64,000 nt of DNA, taken from NCBI GenBank assembly GCA_034687125.1, contig JAQGBZ010000285.1, positions 18,908 through 82,907 on the forward strand, read 5' to 3'. Made by a program: the position numbers and the translations under genes. Position 1 is the first letter of the stretch; each line of letters starts with the position of its first letter. The stretch comes from Neelides folsomi (taxonomy: Eukaryota > Arthropoda > Collembola > Neelipleona > Neelidae). This document shows, in pieces, positions 41,355-54,720 of the stretch. A model generated the notes under the pieces. The model did not search any database. It was not told where the DNA came from and saw only the letters and a list, made by a program, of their open reading frames with translations.

Positions 41355-44300
41355 TCAGTTCGACTTTGTTCCATTAGGCTTACTATCATTAGGGACACAA
41401 GTTGGGATTGAATTCGACCACTTCGCACTCCTCAAACAATGAAGGAGTCGTGCTCCTTTGATCGTGTACCCGTCCATACAGTCAAACGTCACCGTTTCCC
41501 CGACCATGTAGTAGAACTTCACGGTCGAGATCGTCCCGCCGAATGTTGCTCCAGGGTATGTACAAGCTTGTGTACCTAATATAACAAAATTCAAGTTATA
41601 TCAAAAGGAAAATACCAAAGTACGCGCTTATTAAATGATGTGGAATATCGGTTGTAATCTGAAATTTTGAATTATATTTAAATGACATACATTTGACACT
41701 CGTTCCTTTCGACCATTTCCCATTGTCCTGACAGGCAACGATGGGTTGCCCTTCCATCATAAATCCTTGATTGCAGTCGAACTGAGCCAGATTCCCAGCT
41801 TTGTACGGCGGCGTCCCACTCACATATCCATTTTCAGGAGGTGGGGGTTCAGGGCATTCCACCTCTTGGCAAAAGACAATTAGCTCACCTCTCAGTCAAT
41901 CTCAAAATGGTAAATAAATATAAATATACTCACCCCGACAGGAAGGAACGGGATTGGACCATTTACCGTCCGTCCCGCAAGTTGCTTCTGGGTAAGCGGC
42001 TGAATAGCCCTGAGAACATGAGAAGATCGCTCGGCCTCCAACATCACGTCCGGTCACCACCACTTTAGCAACGCTTTCGTTTTTGCTTCGTCCTTGGCTA
42101 ATGTCAGGGCATTCAACGTCTAAAATTAAATTCCATTTAATGCCTTATTAAAATTACTTATGTAAATAATTTTAATTGTATAATATTGCTACACATTACA
42201 CATAATAAAGTAATTTCTATGTATAGGTAATAAAAATGACTTTTCCTATATTATGCATTTTTGTAAGTAGGTCTTTGAACTTACTTTCGCAACGAGGGAG
42301 TCTGTGACTCCAGCGTCCGCTTGCTAAACATACAATTTCCTGGGCCCCGACAAGAGTGTTTCCAGATTTGCATTTAAATGTGACGCGAGTTCCAAGTAAA
42401 ACGGAGTCCGTTGAATATTCAAGTTCTGAATATGGAGAAAGTGGTTCGCACTCCGTCCCTTTATTTAAATTTTTGAAAAATGGTTTGCATTACATTGCAT
42501 TTACACTTGTAGTTAATGTACAATCTTAATCATGGAGATTATTATCCATTGACTATTTCCTCACCTTTAACAATAATACTAATTTTATGATTATGACGAG
42601 CTGGTGTAGTGCAAGTGTAAACACCAGAATCTTCAGCCTGAGCGTTAGTGATTGTAAGACGATATTCAAGATTTGGATCTCTTCCGTCTTCCTCTCTTGT
42701 CCATCCTTGTACATATTCTTTTTCTTTTTCAGGTCCTTCCCACATTGGTTTCCCAAATTTCCGAATCCAAAGACATTCCATGTGAAGAGTTGTTCCGGGG
42801 AAGACGATCAGTTGACCGTCGTTACTTTGTGTGATTGATCCGTTCACATATCGGAAAAGAATTGTTGGTTTTTTGTCCACTAAATTATGAATTTTTAATT
42901 TAGTTAAATAGAAAGATTTTTATGCACATATTTATTTTTCTGAATGTAATCTATTATTTACAACAATTATATTTTCATAAGCATAAGTAAGCACTTACAT
43001 GCTAAGTCGTTCACCTGGTTCAGACCTTCGCATTTGGGAGTTATTCCAATCCATTGGCCGCTTACACATTTTCTTTTCACATTTCCTTTTAGTAAGAATT
43101 TTCCAATATCTGAACATCTTGAAATCTAAAGTAGTTATAATAAAAATAACAAAAGCTTAGAAATTTCAAATATGAGTTATATCCTAGATTTCATTTACAA
43201 GTTCTGATCCGGTCGGAAATTCTTCATCAGCCAAGAGTTCACGATCATCGTGAAATGCAACAACGTTGGGTTGATCTTTTATAAATGTACATGACTCGTT
43301 AACGTATCTCATGATCTCGGCTGCACTCAACATTGGAATCTCTGCTCTGAATTCCTATTAAATCAGCAAATATAATTATTCAATGCATTGTTTTTATTTA
43401 TATCGAAATGGGATAATAAATTACGGCTCCGCTACTGTGAGCTTGTACATTTCCAGAACCATCAATAATTTTTTCTATAAAAATAAAGAAATGCATAGTC
43501 ATTTTATTTACTTATATTTATAAAACATGAAAAACATTGAAAACATACCACAAGACATTGCTTGTCCAATCCATCCACCATCTTCGCATGTGATCTTCCA
43601 ACGATTTTTGGCTTTCCTTTTCAATGCTTTACACCTGAATAAAATCTCCGTTCCATCCGAGTAGCTACATGTAAAAATGCATAATTTTTTATTAAAAATG
43701 AGCTAAAATGAATTAATGAATTTAAGTTGTCATTATCACCTTCCAACTCCATCATAGTCAATTGGCAATCCTTCAAAGTGAGCAAATGCATCCCTCTCCT
43801 TGGGCGGTCGTCCACATGCTCTACGTGGACCTGGCGGAGCCAACATATTTGCATTCGTTCGATTGTAATTGATTGAAGGATGTAAGCAAATTGGCTTTTG
43901 AGGACGCCATTCGCTGAATTCGCACCGGCCCGGCCCAGAACTCATCTTTCTATGTTCTCCATTGCAAACGTAGTCAACCTAAATGTAAATACGAGTACAT
44001 AATATTATTTATCTGAATAAGAGATCAACCAATAACTGTTTACTAATCACAAGTAATTAGTATATTAATTAAAAAATAAAATATTACTTCGGTTCCATGT
44101 GAGACATTTTGCCCATCTTTGAATCCGCTTACATAATTCCCATATTCAAGTTTTGGAAGCTGACAAGGAACTAAATACATTGGATAAAATTAGAGTAAAT
44201 GAATTACAAGAGATTTAAGGGAAAGAGAACACCATTACAAGGATGAATTAAATAAATATTCATTTCACTCTTTCTTAAAATTTCCTTACCTGGTGTGCAT

Positions 44301-47300
44301 TCTGGAGCTTCTTCAACAGCCCATTCTCCAAATGAGCACGGAAGAACTTTATTCCCGTTCCATTCATATCCTCTTGTACAGCGAAGTTCAATAGATTTCT
44401 CATGTTTTACGGCTTCTTGAAAGTAAAGTGCCTTGCTTCCTTCGTACAACGTTCCGTGAATTATGTATGGCGCTTTACATGGCACTGTTTAATTAATACA
44501 TTTTATCGGTTATTTCAAGTTCATTAATGAAAGAACACAATGATACAGATAGAATAAGAGATCTAAATGTTTGTTGACGAAACTTACAGGCATTGCATTC
44601 TGGAACATCCGGTTTCCAATATCCTTTAACACAGACAATCGTCTCATTTTGAAGATTAACTCCATAGCCATGAGTGCAACTTAATTTCACTACAGCTCCT
44701 TGCGAGAAAGCTGTTTGATTTCCGTCCTCCCCAGGATTTATTATTTCGTATTCCAAATATTCCACAGCCAAATCCTCGCAAATGAATGAAGCTGTCAATA
44801 AAAGGAAAATTAAATTAATTATTGTAATTAATATTTTTCGAATTATAACATTGTTTATAGATACTTACGTTTTTCATTTTCAGCGGATTCTCCTTGCTTA
44901 TTCTTTTTCTTTCCTCTTCGAGAGCTTGGACCTGAACCACCACCGGGTTTGTTATTTCTGTTAACGACAGAACCTCCTGGCTTAATTGCCCTCCTCCTTC
45001 GTTTCAATGAGCGAATCCAACGGAAAGATGGGTGTTGACTTGGAATGCATCTGTATTTAGCACATCATTAGTATTTATTGATAGATTAACAATTTGGTAT
45101 TATTGCATAAAAGGCATTAAACTTTCAAAACGACTTTTTTAGGTGATGAATTTTTAATACTAAAATATGTGTACCTTGGTGGATCCGTTTTAGGGGCCCA
45201 TTCTCCCCTAATGCAAGTTTTTCCTTGTGGTCCATCAGCCAAAGTAAATCCCCTGTCGCACTCAAACATGATTTGTCGGTTGTTTGCGACTTTTGTGACA
45301 TAATTTCTGTAGTCATACAATCCCATGTTTCCGACAAGAAGAACACGGCCGTCAGGAATATTTCCAGGGAATTTGCAGAAGGCTAATCAAGAATTGTGTA
45401 ATTTAGTACACAGCTTCTATCTTATACTCCTATTAATTTGGGTTTAAAATGTAAGTTGCATTGTGTAAACTAAAGTTATCTACTTTGATTGCAAACAGGA
45501 GGATCGCCAATCCAATCGCCATATGAGCATTCTGTTACATTATTTCCCACGAGGATATATCCATCTCGACATGTAAATCTCGCTTTCATCCCATGTTCCG
45601 TTTTAGGAGCTATGACAAGACCATGCCGTGGAGATCTTGGAAGATATTTGCACCGTGCTAAAATATGATTTTAATGACGTCTCAAAATCTAAAATGCTTT
45701 TTTAAAGATTGGGTTTTTTGATTTTACCAGGTTGACAAGTTGGTTCATGAGACCAAGAACCATTATTGCAAGTAACAGAAGTTGAAAAGTTGTAGAAAGC
45801 CGGTTCAAAATGTTCTTCACATTCCAAGTCGATGGATTTCCCATGTTGGAGCATAACGCCCGGTGCGGTCCGCGTTCCATTCAAGGTAGCATTCCCATGT
45901 TTGACAATGGCGACTCGACAGGGAGCTGGAAATCATTAAATATAAAGGTTAACCACATGAAGTGAGTTTTCCAAAGGTCAAACCGAGGCACTTTGGTAGA
46001 GGGTTAAGCCAAGTGCCGTTGCCCAAGCAGACCGTCGAGCTGTTCCCCACCAAAACCATTCTATCGTAGCAGCGGAAAATGAGGCTCGAACCCAGAAGAG
46101 TTCCCTGGGCATCGATGCCATCCAACCCCTCAATCCATCCGTTATTCAGAACACCAGGATGCCCGCAATTGATTTCTATAGATAGGATTTGTGAATGCTT
46201 GGAAAATCTCCTTTTAAACTATTTGCTCTCGAGGAACGGATGGCTTCGAAGCTGTCAATGGAACTCAACTCACTTCAACTTCATAAAAGCTGCTTTAACT
46301 CCAAAAACTCCAATTGTATTCCTTTGAACTGATTTCATTCTTATAATGTATTCATGACTTTTTTACATAATACAATATAAGTAATATTATTTATACAAAT
46401 CTGTATGTATTATTTTTTGGGTACTTTCCAAAATAAATTTTTTAACAGAGTTAAATTTAACATTCATTTAACCTTTTTAATCGGTTGACCTTTGGAGGAG
46501 CGATCGAATGGTTTTGACAAAGGACAATTGTTAATTCAAAATGAGTGAGTATTTGTAAGTGAGTAAAATACCAAAGCATGAGGGAAGGGAAGATGACCAT
46601 GAGCCATCCGATTGGCATATGGACCGATCCGCTCCGACCAGAATCATATTTTCCTGGCAGTGGAAGAGGACGACGGCGTGGAGGGTCGTCCGTGTCCCTT
46701 CGAGCCATCCGTTCCACAACAGCCCCGGAGACCCGCAGTTGATTTCTGCCACAATTCCTCACCAATTCATTCTTTCAACTTCCAAGCTTACCTTTACATG
46801 CCGGTTCTCCGCCCGTCCACCGTTTATCGGGGCCACAGCGTCGCGTCCCTTCTCCTACAAGCCCGAACCCGTACTTGCACTCGTAGCTCACGATAGAGTT
46901 GAAACTCACAGATGTAAATGAGGCTTTGCCGTTCGTTGGGTTTTCGGGTATTGGACATTGAACGGCTGGTAAAAACAGAAATTAAATAACAATTTATGCC
47001 AATTTCTTATTGCTTCAAATTCCAGTTTTACTTATAAAAACAATTAAATGCTAATGATTTCATCGGAGAACATTTCGCTTATGATGAAGTGATGTAATTA
47101 ACCACAAACATTAACATACAAAATGTTCCCAAATTCACCTAAATATCTACCTGTACTTATTTGGTATCTACCCGGTATTTGTGTTAAATAATTCGAGATT
47201 GTAATTAAAAAGGAATTACATCTATACAATTCTAATCTTACAGTTATCATCTAAATTGCTGTAATGAAGCGCAAGAAATTACTGTATGTATATGCCAATA

Positions 47301-48803
47301 GTATCCAATTTATTATTCGGTAGCATGTTATGCTAAACAAGATTAAATTGTGCTGATTTATTGCCAAATTATATGCCAGATTCTAGAAAAATAATTAAGT
47401 TTTAACGTTGTAGAGTATCTTATAAATAATGATCCGACTAGCAAGCGTCTACTAATTTGTTGATTGAACATAAAGTATGCATATTTATACTTATTGTTAG
47501 CTAAAGGTATTTGAAATAAAACACATACGGACACATGATGGAATTTCCTTGGGGCTCCAATTTCCATCAGCATTGCAGATGAACTTTGAAATTCCCAAGA
47601 GCTCGAATCCAGGCTGGCAAACATAGGTGATGACGCAGTTGAAATGGAGGCAGGGACCCTCCATCCGCCCGTTGATGATCGACGCGGGTTCGGAACATGG
47701 TTTGGCTAACCATTCAAGAATATATGATTAAGATTTTAAGAATGGGAGTCTCAAACCTTGGGAAATCGACTCACGTTCGCAAGTGATGTCAGGACCAAAC
47801 CATTTGGCGGTTTGATTATAGAAAAAACATTTGGTTCGAGCAAATCCCTTTGTTGTGAACCCCGGATGACAATTGTATTGCAGGCTCGTGTCAAGATCGA
47901 ATGTCGATTGACCTGCAGGAGCATTATGCCGTGCATTCTCGATTTTTGGTGGCGTTTTGCAGTAAACTGAAAGTATAAAGGTCTTAACCGCAGCCCATGT
48001 ATTTGTATACTCATGCTATTTAATTTTAATTTTGAATTTCTTAAATTAATTTTAATAAAGATCCTCATCTTATCATTTATGTAAAAGTGGTAAAATAAAT
48101 TAAATGTATCAATTACTATTTTTCTTGCACAATGGTCTTGTCCCCGACCATGTTCCGTCTGCTTGGCAGACTCTCTCTTCATTTCCAATCACCCGGTACT
48201 CTTCGGGGCAATTGTAGTGTGCCCTTGATCCAAATGTTTTCCCATTCGAGGTGACTTTGCCTATTTCCGGCGGCGGTTCAGGGTCTGGGCACTCTTTCTC
48301 TATAAAAAACAAAAAGCGTCTAGTGAAAATCGATTTTAGCTTCTCTATACATCTTCACCACATCCTCGCGTGTATACAAGATCCTTTATTTCTTATACGC
48401 AGTGCATAGGATTTCGATGCACAATTTCTCATCGCCCCTTCCTTTCCCCTCCTCTCCAATAAAGAGCATCTGGGCCTCACGGTCATTGTCAGATCGTTAA
48501 TATAAAAATGATAAATTAGACAACGGAAACAATGAAATATGATGACCCTTACCCGGCTTGACACAACTAAGTCCGCAAATTCCATCACACAGGCATTTCT
48601 TCTTCTTGCTCTTGCAGTCTTCGTCAGAGATGCATTTCCTCAAGCACGCCCTCCCTTCAAGTTGAGCCTGTCCTTCGTCTCTAGGGCAGGACTTCAACCA
48701 AGCAGAGACGGTGGCAAACGCTGCAAGACAAAAAAAATCCAATTAGATCCAATCACACCAACGTGACCTCCTGACCTAGAGTGAGGATGAGGATCGTCCT
48801 CAT
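41355..48803 (-). CDS. Secreted WAP + sushi (CCP) + Ig protein, Hasp/LEV-9-like synaptic matrix protein
   Basis: Twenty-five phase-consistent exons encode 1429 residues. The order is a signal peptide (MRTILILTLAFATVSA); a WAP-type module with eight cysteines (48720-48553); nine CCP/sushi modules, one per exon, from 48299 to 45175; a basic linker (45050-44869) with LKRRRR and KKKNK; two CCPs (44791-44290); two CCPs split between exons (44170-43549); an atypical Cys-poor segment (43474-42999); one Ig domain (42879-42565; MECLWIRK, DSGVYTC); and four CCPs to the stop at 41355. WAP plus many CCPs is the layout of C. elegans LEV-9 and Drosophila Hasp, secreted proteins that organise acetylcholine receptors in synaptic clefts. 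LEV-9 is known to need proteolytic cleavage, and the basic linker is a plausible processing site. Hikaru genki (Ig + CCP) is the nearest alternative. Confidence 0.85.
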
Positions 48804-49098
48804 CACTTTCTCCGCCTTTCTCTCGTGTTCCCTCAATCGATTGGTGGTGGAGAAAGTCCCCGGAGAAACTCCCCCATTGCGGCATCTCGCGGTGGGCCAA
48901 ACCCTCGCCCCAACACATCCAATGGGAAGAAGTCAATAGGGAAAGGGTAAATGTAGGGAACCTTCTTTGGTGTAGTTATGTAGTAATGTGGAGCCCAAAA
49001 GGGGTTAAACTCATTTCACATTAAGTTTAAATACTTCAAGACGGGAGGCTAATTGACCTCAAGAGGGCCCAAGAGACCCGTCCAAGACCAGGAAGGCC
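48804..49098. promoter_or_regulatory. Shared upstream region of the Hasp-like gene (-) and Abl (+)
   Basis: The start codons of the two divergent genes are separated by only 295 bases, so promoters and 5' UTRs must be packed here unless upstream non-coding exons exist. The region is GC-richer than typical intergenic DNA nearby. No TATA box is clear. Confidence 0.5.
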
Positions 49099-52000
49099 AT
49101 GGGGGGTCAGCAGACGAAGTCCGCGACTCGTCGACCAGCCCACCGGCCAAACTTCGGCTCTAATGTCTTCGCTGAACATCACGGTACATTACTCTCGATT
49201 TATTATTTATTAATCTTCATTCCCCATTCCTCATTGTTCTTCCCATATTGCACCGTAGGGGAATTGATGGTTAATTGGCCTAATTTAACTCCTGGATGGT
49301 CAGAACACCCAGAAGGGATTTATTTACCAGTAGCCATTTTTAATGAATGTTTAATTAGTTTGACATTTAGGATATGATTCTTCTATCATCATTTCTTATT
49401 CATGATTATGATTATTGATTTTTATAAGAATGTTGATTCCGAAGTGGAGCGAGTTCGAACTTGCTTATTTGAATAAGTAAATAGATACTTTGAACGATTG
49501 AAGAAATTGAGTTCTGTTGAGTTTAGTTTAGGATGTTTAAATTCCTTTTATATTAACAATGATATGACCGTTCTAATTATTGTACATTTTTTAATTTTTA
49601 GAAGCGTTGCTAGCGGGTCGACCTTTACCCGATCCTCCGGAATGGCTCTCTTCGAATGAAAATTTCACCGATGAGGACCTTTTCGTTGCTCTCTATGATT
49701 TCCAGGTTTGACAAATACCGATAAAGTTTTATTCCTAAAACTGCTTTGCTACATATTAATTCATTAATGGGCTAAAATTACCAGAATTAACTTATTAAAC
49801 TGATTAACTTGGCAGGTGTCGGGAGAAAATCAACTGGGTCTCATAAAAGGAGAGAAGGTTCGGGTTTTGAGCTACAACCGTAACGGGGAATGGTGCGAAG
49901 CCCAAGGGATAAATGGGCGGATTGGCTGGGTTCCCTCAAACTACATTTCTCCCGCTAATTCACTCGAGAAACACTCTTGGTATTCCATTAACAATAAATT
50001 GTGATGTGATTTATCATGCTACACCGTTCCTGATACGATCGATATCTTCGATTCGGATCGGATTTGGGTGCAATTGGCCCATGCACATAACTAATCATTC
50101 TTTACTTTCTCTACAGGTATCACGGACGAATTAGTCGTAATGCGGCCGAGTATCTATTGAGTTCTGGGATCAACGGGTCTTTCCTAGTAAGAGAGTCAGA
50201 ATCGAGTCCCGGTCAGCGAAGTATCTCACTTCGACACGAAGGGAGAGTTTACCACTATAGGATCAGCCAAGATCTCATTGAAGGTCGAGTATATGTCACT
50301 GCCGAGTCGAGGTAATTACAATTTCCTAAATACGATGTCAAAAATTGACGAAATGAATAGTTAATTTCAAACAAAATAACAAAATATATTTTCTTGAATT
50401 AGATTTTCTACATTGGCTGAGCTGGTTCATCATCACTCTATGCATTCAGATGGATTGATCACTCAACTCCTTTATCCGGCTCCGAAATGTCACAAGCCGA
50501 CTCTTTTTGCCATTTCTCCTGGTAAGAGAAAAATATTTTTATGAAATAATCAATAAATTATGATATTCGTAAACTTCGTTATACAGAACCTGATGAATGG
50601 GAGATCGACAGAAGAGACATCACAATGAGGCATAAATTGGGCGGAGGGCAATATGGTGACGTGTATGAGGCATTTTGGAAAAAGCGAGATGGTTCAGTGG
50701 TTGTTGCAGTCAAAACTCTCAAGGTTTGCCATACTTTTACAGGAACATTGTGATCAAATTATTAATTGAATATCTAATGTTTGAACGTTTGAAATAGGAG
50801 GATACAATGGCTCTTAAAGATTTCCTTGAAGAGGCTTCAATCATGAAAGCAATGACCCATCCTAATCTTGTGAGGTTGATAGGAGTCTGTACTCGTGAAC
50901 CACCTTACTATATAATTACTGAATTTATGGAGTTGGGGAATTTACTGGATTTCCTCCGAAACGCCGATCGCCGTGTTGTGACTCATCTCGTTTTGCTACA
51001 CTTTGCAACACAAATTGCTTCAGCAATGGCCTATCTTGAAGCTAGGTAATTTATCTTATTCTAATTATTAAAAATTACTTTTCTTAAGAATTGCCTTCAC
51101 TAATTTATATATCCAATGTTGAACGTAGGAGTTTCATTCATCGAGACTTGGCCGCAAGAAATTGCCTCGTTTCCGTAACATCTGACCCGGAGCCTGCTTT
51201 TGTTGTAAAAGTTGCTGATTTTGGCCTTGCTCGTCTCATGAGAGATGATACTTATACGGCTCATGCCGGTGCCAAGTTTCCTATTAAATGGACTGCTCCC
51301 GAAGGACTCGCATATAACAAATTTTCAACAAAAGTGAGTTGGAGGAATTATTCAAAAATCATAGTTATAGGAGTTCTAACCTTATAACAAAACAATATAT
51401 TAAGTTTAATGAGAACTCACTTTGCTTACAAATGATCTGCCTTGGTTTTCCAGAGTGATGTATGGGCTTATGGGATTCTCCTTTGGGAAATTGCAACTTA
51501 TGGGATGAGTCCGTATCCTGGAATCGATCTGACTGATGTTTATCATATGCTTGAAAAGGGTCATAGGTAATAAACTGAAAACATTCTTAATTCGTTGAAT
51601 TTATTATAAAATAATAGTTTTAATTAATTATAATAATGAAACAAAATAATATCAAAAATTAATTAAATCCGAATTTCGCCTATTATCAATTGATTTGAAG
51701 GGCCATTAAATTATTTTATTGTTATTAACTTTAGAATGGAATGTCCTCCAAACTGCCCAGAAATCATTTACCAAATCATGATGAGTTGTTGGAAATGGGA
51801 TCCCAACGAGAGACCCAATTTCTGGGAAATTCACGGGACATTGGTAACTCTCCAGGAGCCAGTGTTTGATCCGATTCCTTACATCTCTCGAAGGCCAAAT
51901 AAGAATCCACCTCCAGCTCCGCCAAAGAGAACTTCCTCTTTCAGAGACTCCACTTGTGAGCTCGACGAGGAACCTGAAGAAGAAGACATTCTCGTTAAAG

Positions 52001-54119
52001 CACGCACATTCCCTTCGAAAGACAAAAATATGACTAAGGTGATTTGATAATTAAACTTACAAATTACTATTACAATTGAATCTACCTATACCAATATATG
52101 TACAGATATTACTAATTAACTAATTACTTTAAGCAATAAGGGATTTAAAAGATTCTGAGGTGGATATATCGACTGGACTTTCATGTTTTACTAATCAATC
52201 ATATGTTTTAGATATTTGCCCTTGAGGAAGTGAACGTACGCAAGGCGATAAATCGGTACGGCACACTTCCCAAAGGAGCACGAATCGGAGCCTATCTTGA
52301 TTCCCTCGAGGAGCCAAAAGGAAGTCAAACTCCTGGTCATCCAGCCGCTCAACTCGTCAATGAGATCTTCGAGTCTCTCAAATCCCGCCGAGTGAACCAG
52401 GAGACCTACAGATCTCATGAAGAACTTCGACCCAAATACGACGATTTTGATGACGAAAGAGAGGACAGTCATTTGGAAACATTTAAATTTGATCCTCCAG
52501 AAGAATTTCTATCTCCTCACGAACAACTCACCTCTTTTTCATCCTTCGTCCCTTCTGGGTTCTCTTCTTCTGTTCACGAACAACTCACGAGTTTCTCATC
52601 ACCTGAAAAACTCTCAATGTCCTCCTTCCGCCCTCCCGAGGACAAGGAGAAAAAAGCCAAAAAATCCTCGAGCTCGTCAGCCTCAGTCCCTCAGCATCCG
52701 CCACCACCAGCCCCGCTCTCACCACCACATTCCCTCCAGGAGTCAGAGGAGGATAAAGAGTCTCCGAGGTCATTTGAAGAAGTTGAGTCAGAACCAGAGA
52801 GAAGGAGGGGTAAACGGGAAAAGGAACGGTTGCGTGAGCGACTCCGATTGAAGAGCAAATCCTTAAATTCTGAGGAAAAACCACTAGAAGTCCAAAGAGA
52901 ACCATCATCACGAAATACTGAACCGGAGCGGAGTGAAGAGGAACTTGAATTCTCCACTTTGAAGTCGCGGTTGAGAAAGGTTAACCCGGTTCAAAAGAAT
53001 GAAGAGGACATGAAGAGATCGAGCACTGGGTCAATTGTAAACTTAAAGAAAATTTGGGAGAACCACGGAGAACGAGAACCAAATGGGGAAGAGAGCAATA
53101 GCAGTAATAGTATGAACAGTCGGAGAGCCAACCTGGCCGAAAAGCTTGTCAATGATTTAAAGAAAGTGGAGAGAGAGCGGACTGAGCGGAACAACCAGGA
53201 GGAACCGAAGACTCCTGGGAAGAAATACGGCGAACCTCCTAAGAGCCATTTAAGTAAAGATGGAGGAAGCAAAGACACAAGGGTGCGAGATGAAAGTCAA
53301 GGAAGGATTGAGTTCAATACGAGCAAGAGTGAGCGAAGGAGGAGAGAAGAGAGGGAGAAAGAAGAGGACGGAAGAGAAAAATTTGGTGAGGATGAAAAGA
53401 GGAAGGAAAAGAAGCAAAATAGCGAAGAGAGGGGTGAGGATGAAATTCGGAAGAAGAGTAGTGACCTGGTGAGGCAATTTGAAGGGAAGAAGCCGGTGAT
53501 TGACAAGAAGCCTCCACCTGATCGTCGTCCTCCTCTGAAGAATGAAAAGAGCGGTGATAAAGGGCGTAAGGGAGTGAGTGAGAGGAATTACTCTGAAGAG
53601 AAACCAGCCATTCCCATTAAACCTAAAGGAAAGTTATTTAATCCCATTTACGCAACACCATCAGCACATCTTAAGAAAGATAATGGGAAACAGGGTAATT
53701 TTTACCTTTAATAAAATTATATTTAATTTGATACATCAAGATCAATATTTTATAACAAAAAATAATATAAATTATTTCTTTATTTGTTTTAAATGCAAAA
53801 TATGGATTAGAATTTTATGAATTTACTGTTTTTTGTATGAATAGCCGAGACGCTTGAGAAGTCAGAGATTGTAAGTAAATGGCTTGCATTAGACGCAATG
53901 ATCACGACGCTCACTTGCTCGACTGGGAATTTGATTCCGATTCTGGAAGAAGCAGCAATTATTCACCGGTGGGGAACAGCTTACGCAGAGAATTTGAGTC
54001 CGGTTCCGCGGTTTCAGCTCATTTCCATTCTATCTAAAATCGAGGCCCAAATTCGGGACAAGAATCTTGCAGAGCTCCAATCTGTTCTCAGAGAATTTTC
54101 ACATTTTATTCAGAGGTAA
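49099..54119 (+). CDS. Abl: Abl non-receptor tyrosine kinase
   Basis: Twelve exons (49099-49183, 49602-49705, 49816-49979, 50117-50311, 50403-50521, 50587-50723, 50798-51045, 51129-51333, 51454-51566, 51735-52038, 52212-53694, 53845-54119) encode 1143 residues. The N-terminus MGGQQTKS is a likely myristoylation signal, as in the Abl 1b form. Domains are SH3 ([18 protein letters not shown]), SH2 ([26 protein letters not shown]), kinase ([19 protein letters not shown]; Thr gatekeeper in [32 protein letters not shown] with the activation-loop Tyr; KWTAPE), a PxxP segment ([14 protein letters not shown]), a long charged disordered exon (residues about 559-1053) and the F-actin-binding domain ending SHFIQR. 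The family links receptors and Rac/Ena pathways to actin in axon guidance and epithelia. The start codon follows directly from the myristoylation motif. Confidence 0.96.
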
Positions 54120-54648
54120 TTATGGGATGAGCCTCAATTGAAACTTACACAAATACTACCTTTTTCCTCGACACAGCCCCAACGCCCAAATTTTTTACTG
54201 TAAATAACTCTAGTCTTTTCGATGATAATGATATGTACGTACGCCGTGACTAAAAATTTCCATTTTTTCGTACGTATAAAATATTTATAAAACTGACTTT
54301 TTTTAAAATTAAATAAATGTTCGGATGCTTTGAAATCAACCAAGTGTACATTTATTTTCACTAAATAAGAAAATCATTTGATAATCATTTAATCATATCT
54401 ATAAGCTTTATTTCTCACTCACTCGCCATCAGACCCTCATTAACACCACTGATTCAAAAGTAAATAATAATATTTAATGATTTTAATTAATTTCGGAGAG
54501 TAAAACTCTTTAAATAAAAAAATGAAAAAATCATTTTAATGGCACTATAAATTAAATAAGTTTAAAAAATAAAATTTAAAATTAACATGCATTATTTGGT
54601 ATAATTACATTACGCTTGATGAAATTATTAAAAAATTTAAAAGTAAAT

Positions 54649-54720
54649 TGACCCCAACGAGAGTTGAACTCGCAACCTTCCGATCTGGAGTCGGACGCGC
54701 TACCATTGCGCCATGGAGTC
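54649..54720 (-). tRNA. tRNA-Trp(CCA)
   Basis: The minus strand reads GACTCCATGGCGCAATGGTA and continues as a complete class I tRNA of 72 nt. The acceptor GACTCCA pairs with TGGGGTC (one G-U pair), the anticodon loop CTCCAGA gives anticodon CCA, and the T loop is GTTCAAC. The discriminator is A. It is intronless and shares the GGCGCAATGGTAGCGCGTC core of animal tRNA-Trp. It lies 530 bases after the Abl stop codon. Confidence 0.97.

Noticed and set aside
48139-48740. Plus-strand and alternative-frame ORFs over the sushi exons
   Set aside because: Antisense shadows of the Cys-rich coding exons on the minus strand.
52585-53517. Several long open frames on the minus strand opposite the large Abl exon, one rich in Leu/Phe/Ser
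   Set aside because: They are antisense shadows of the purine-rich, Glu/Lys/Arg-rich Abl coding sequence and show no domain or splice logic of their own.
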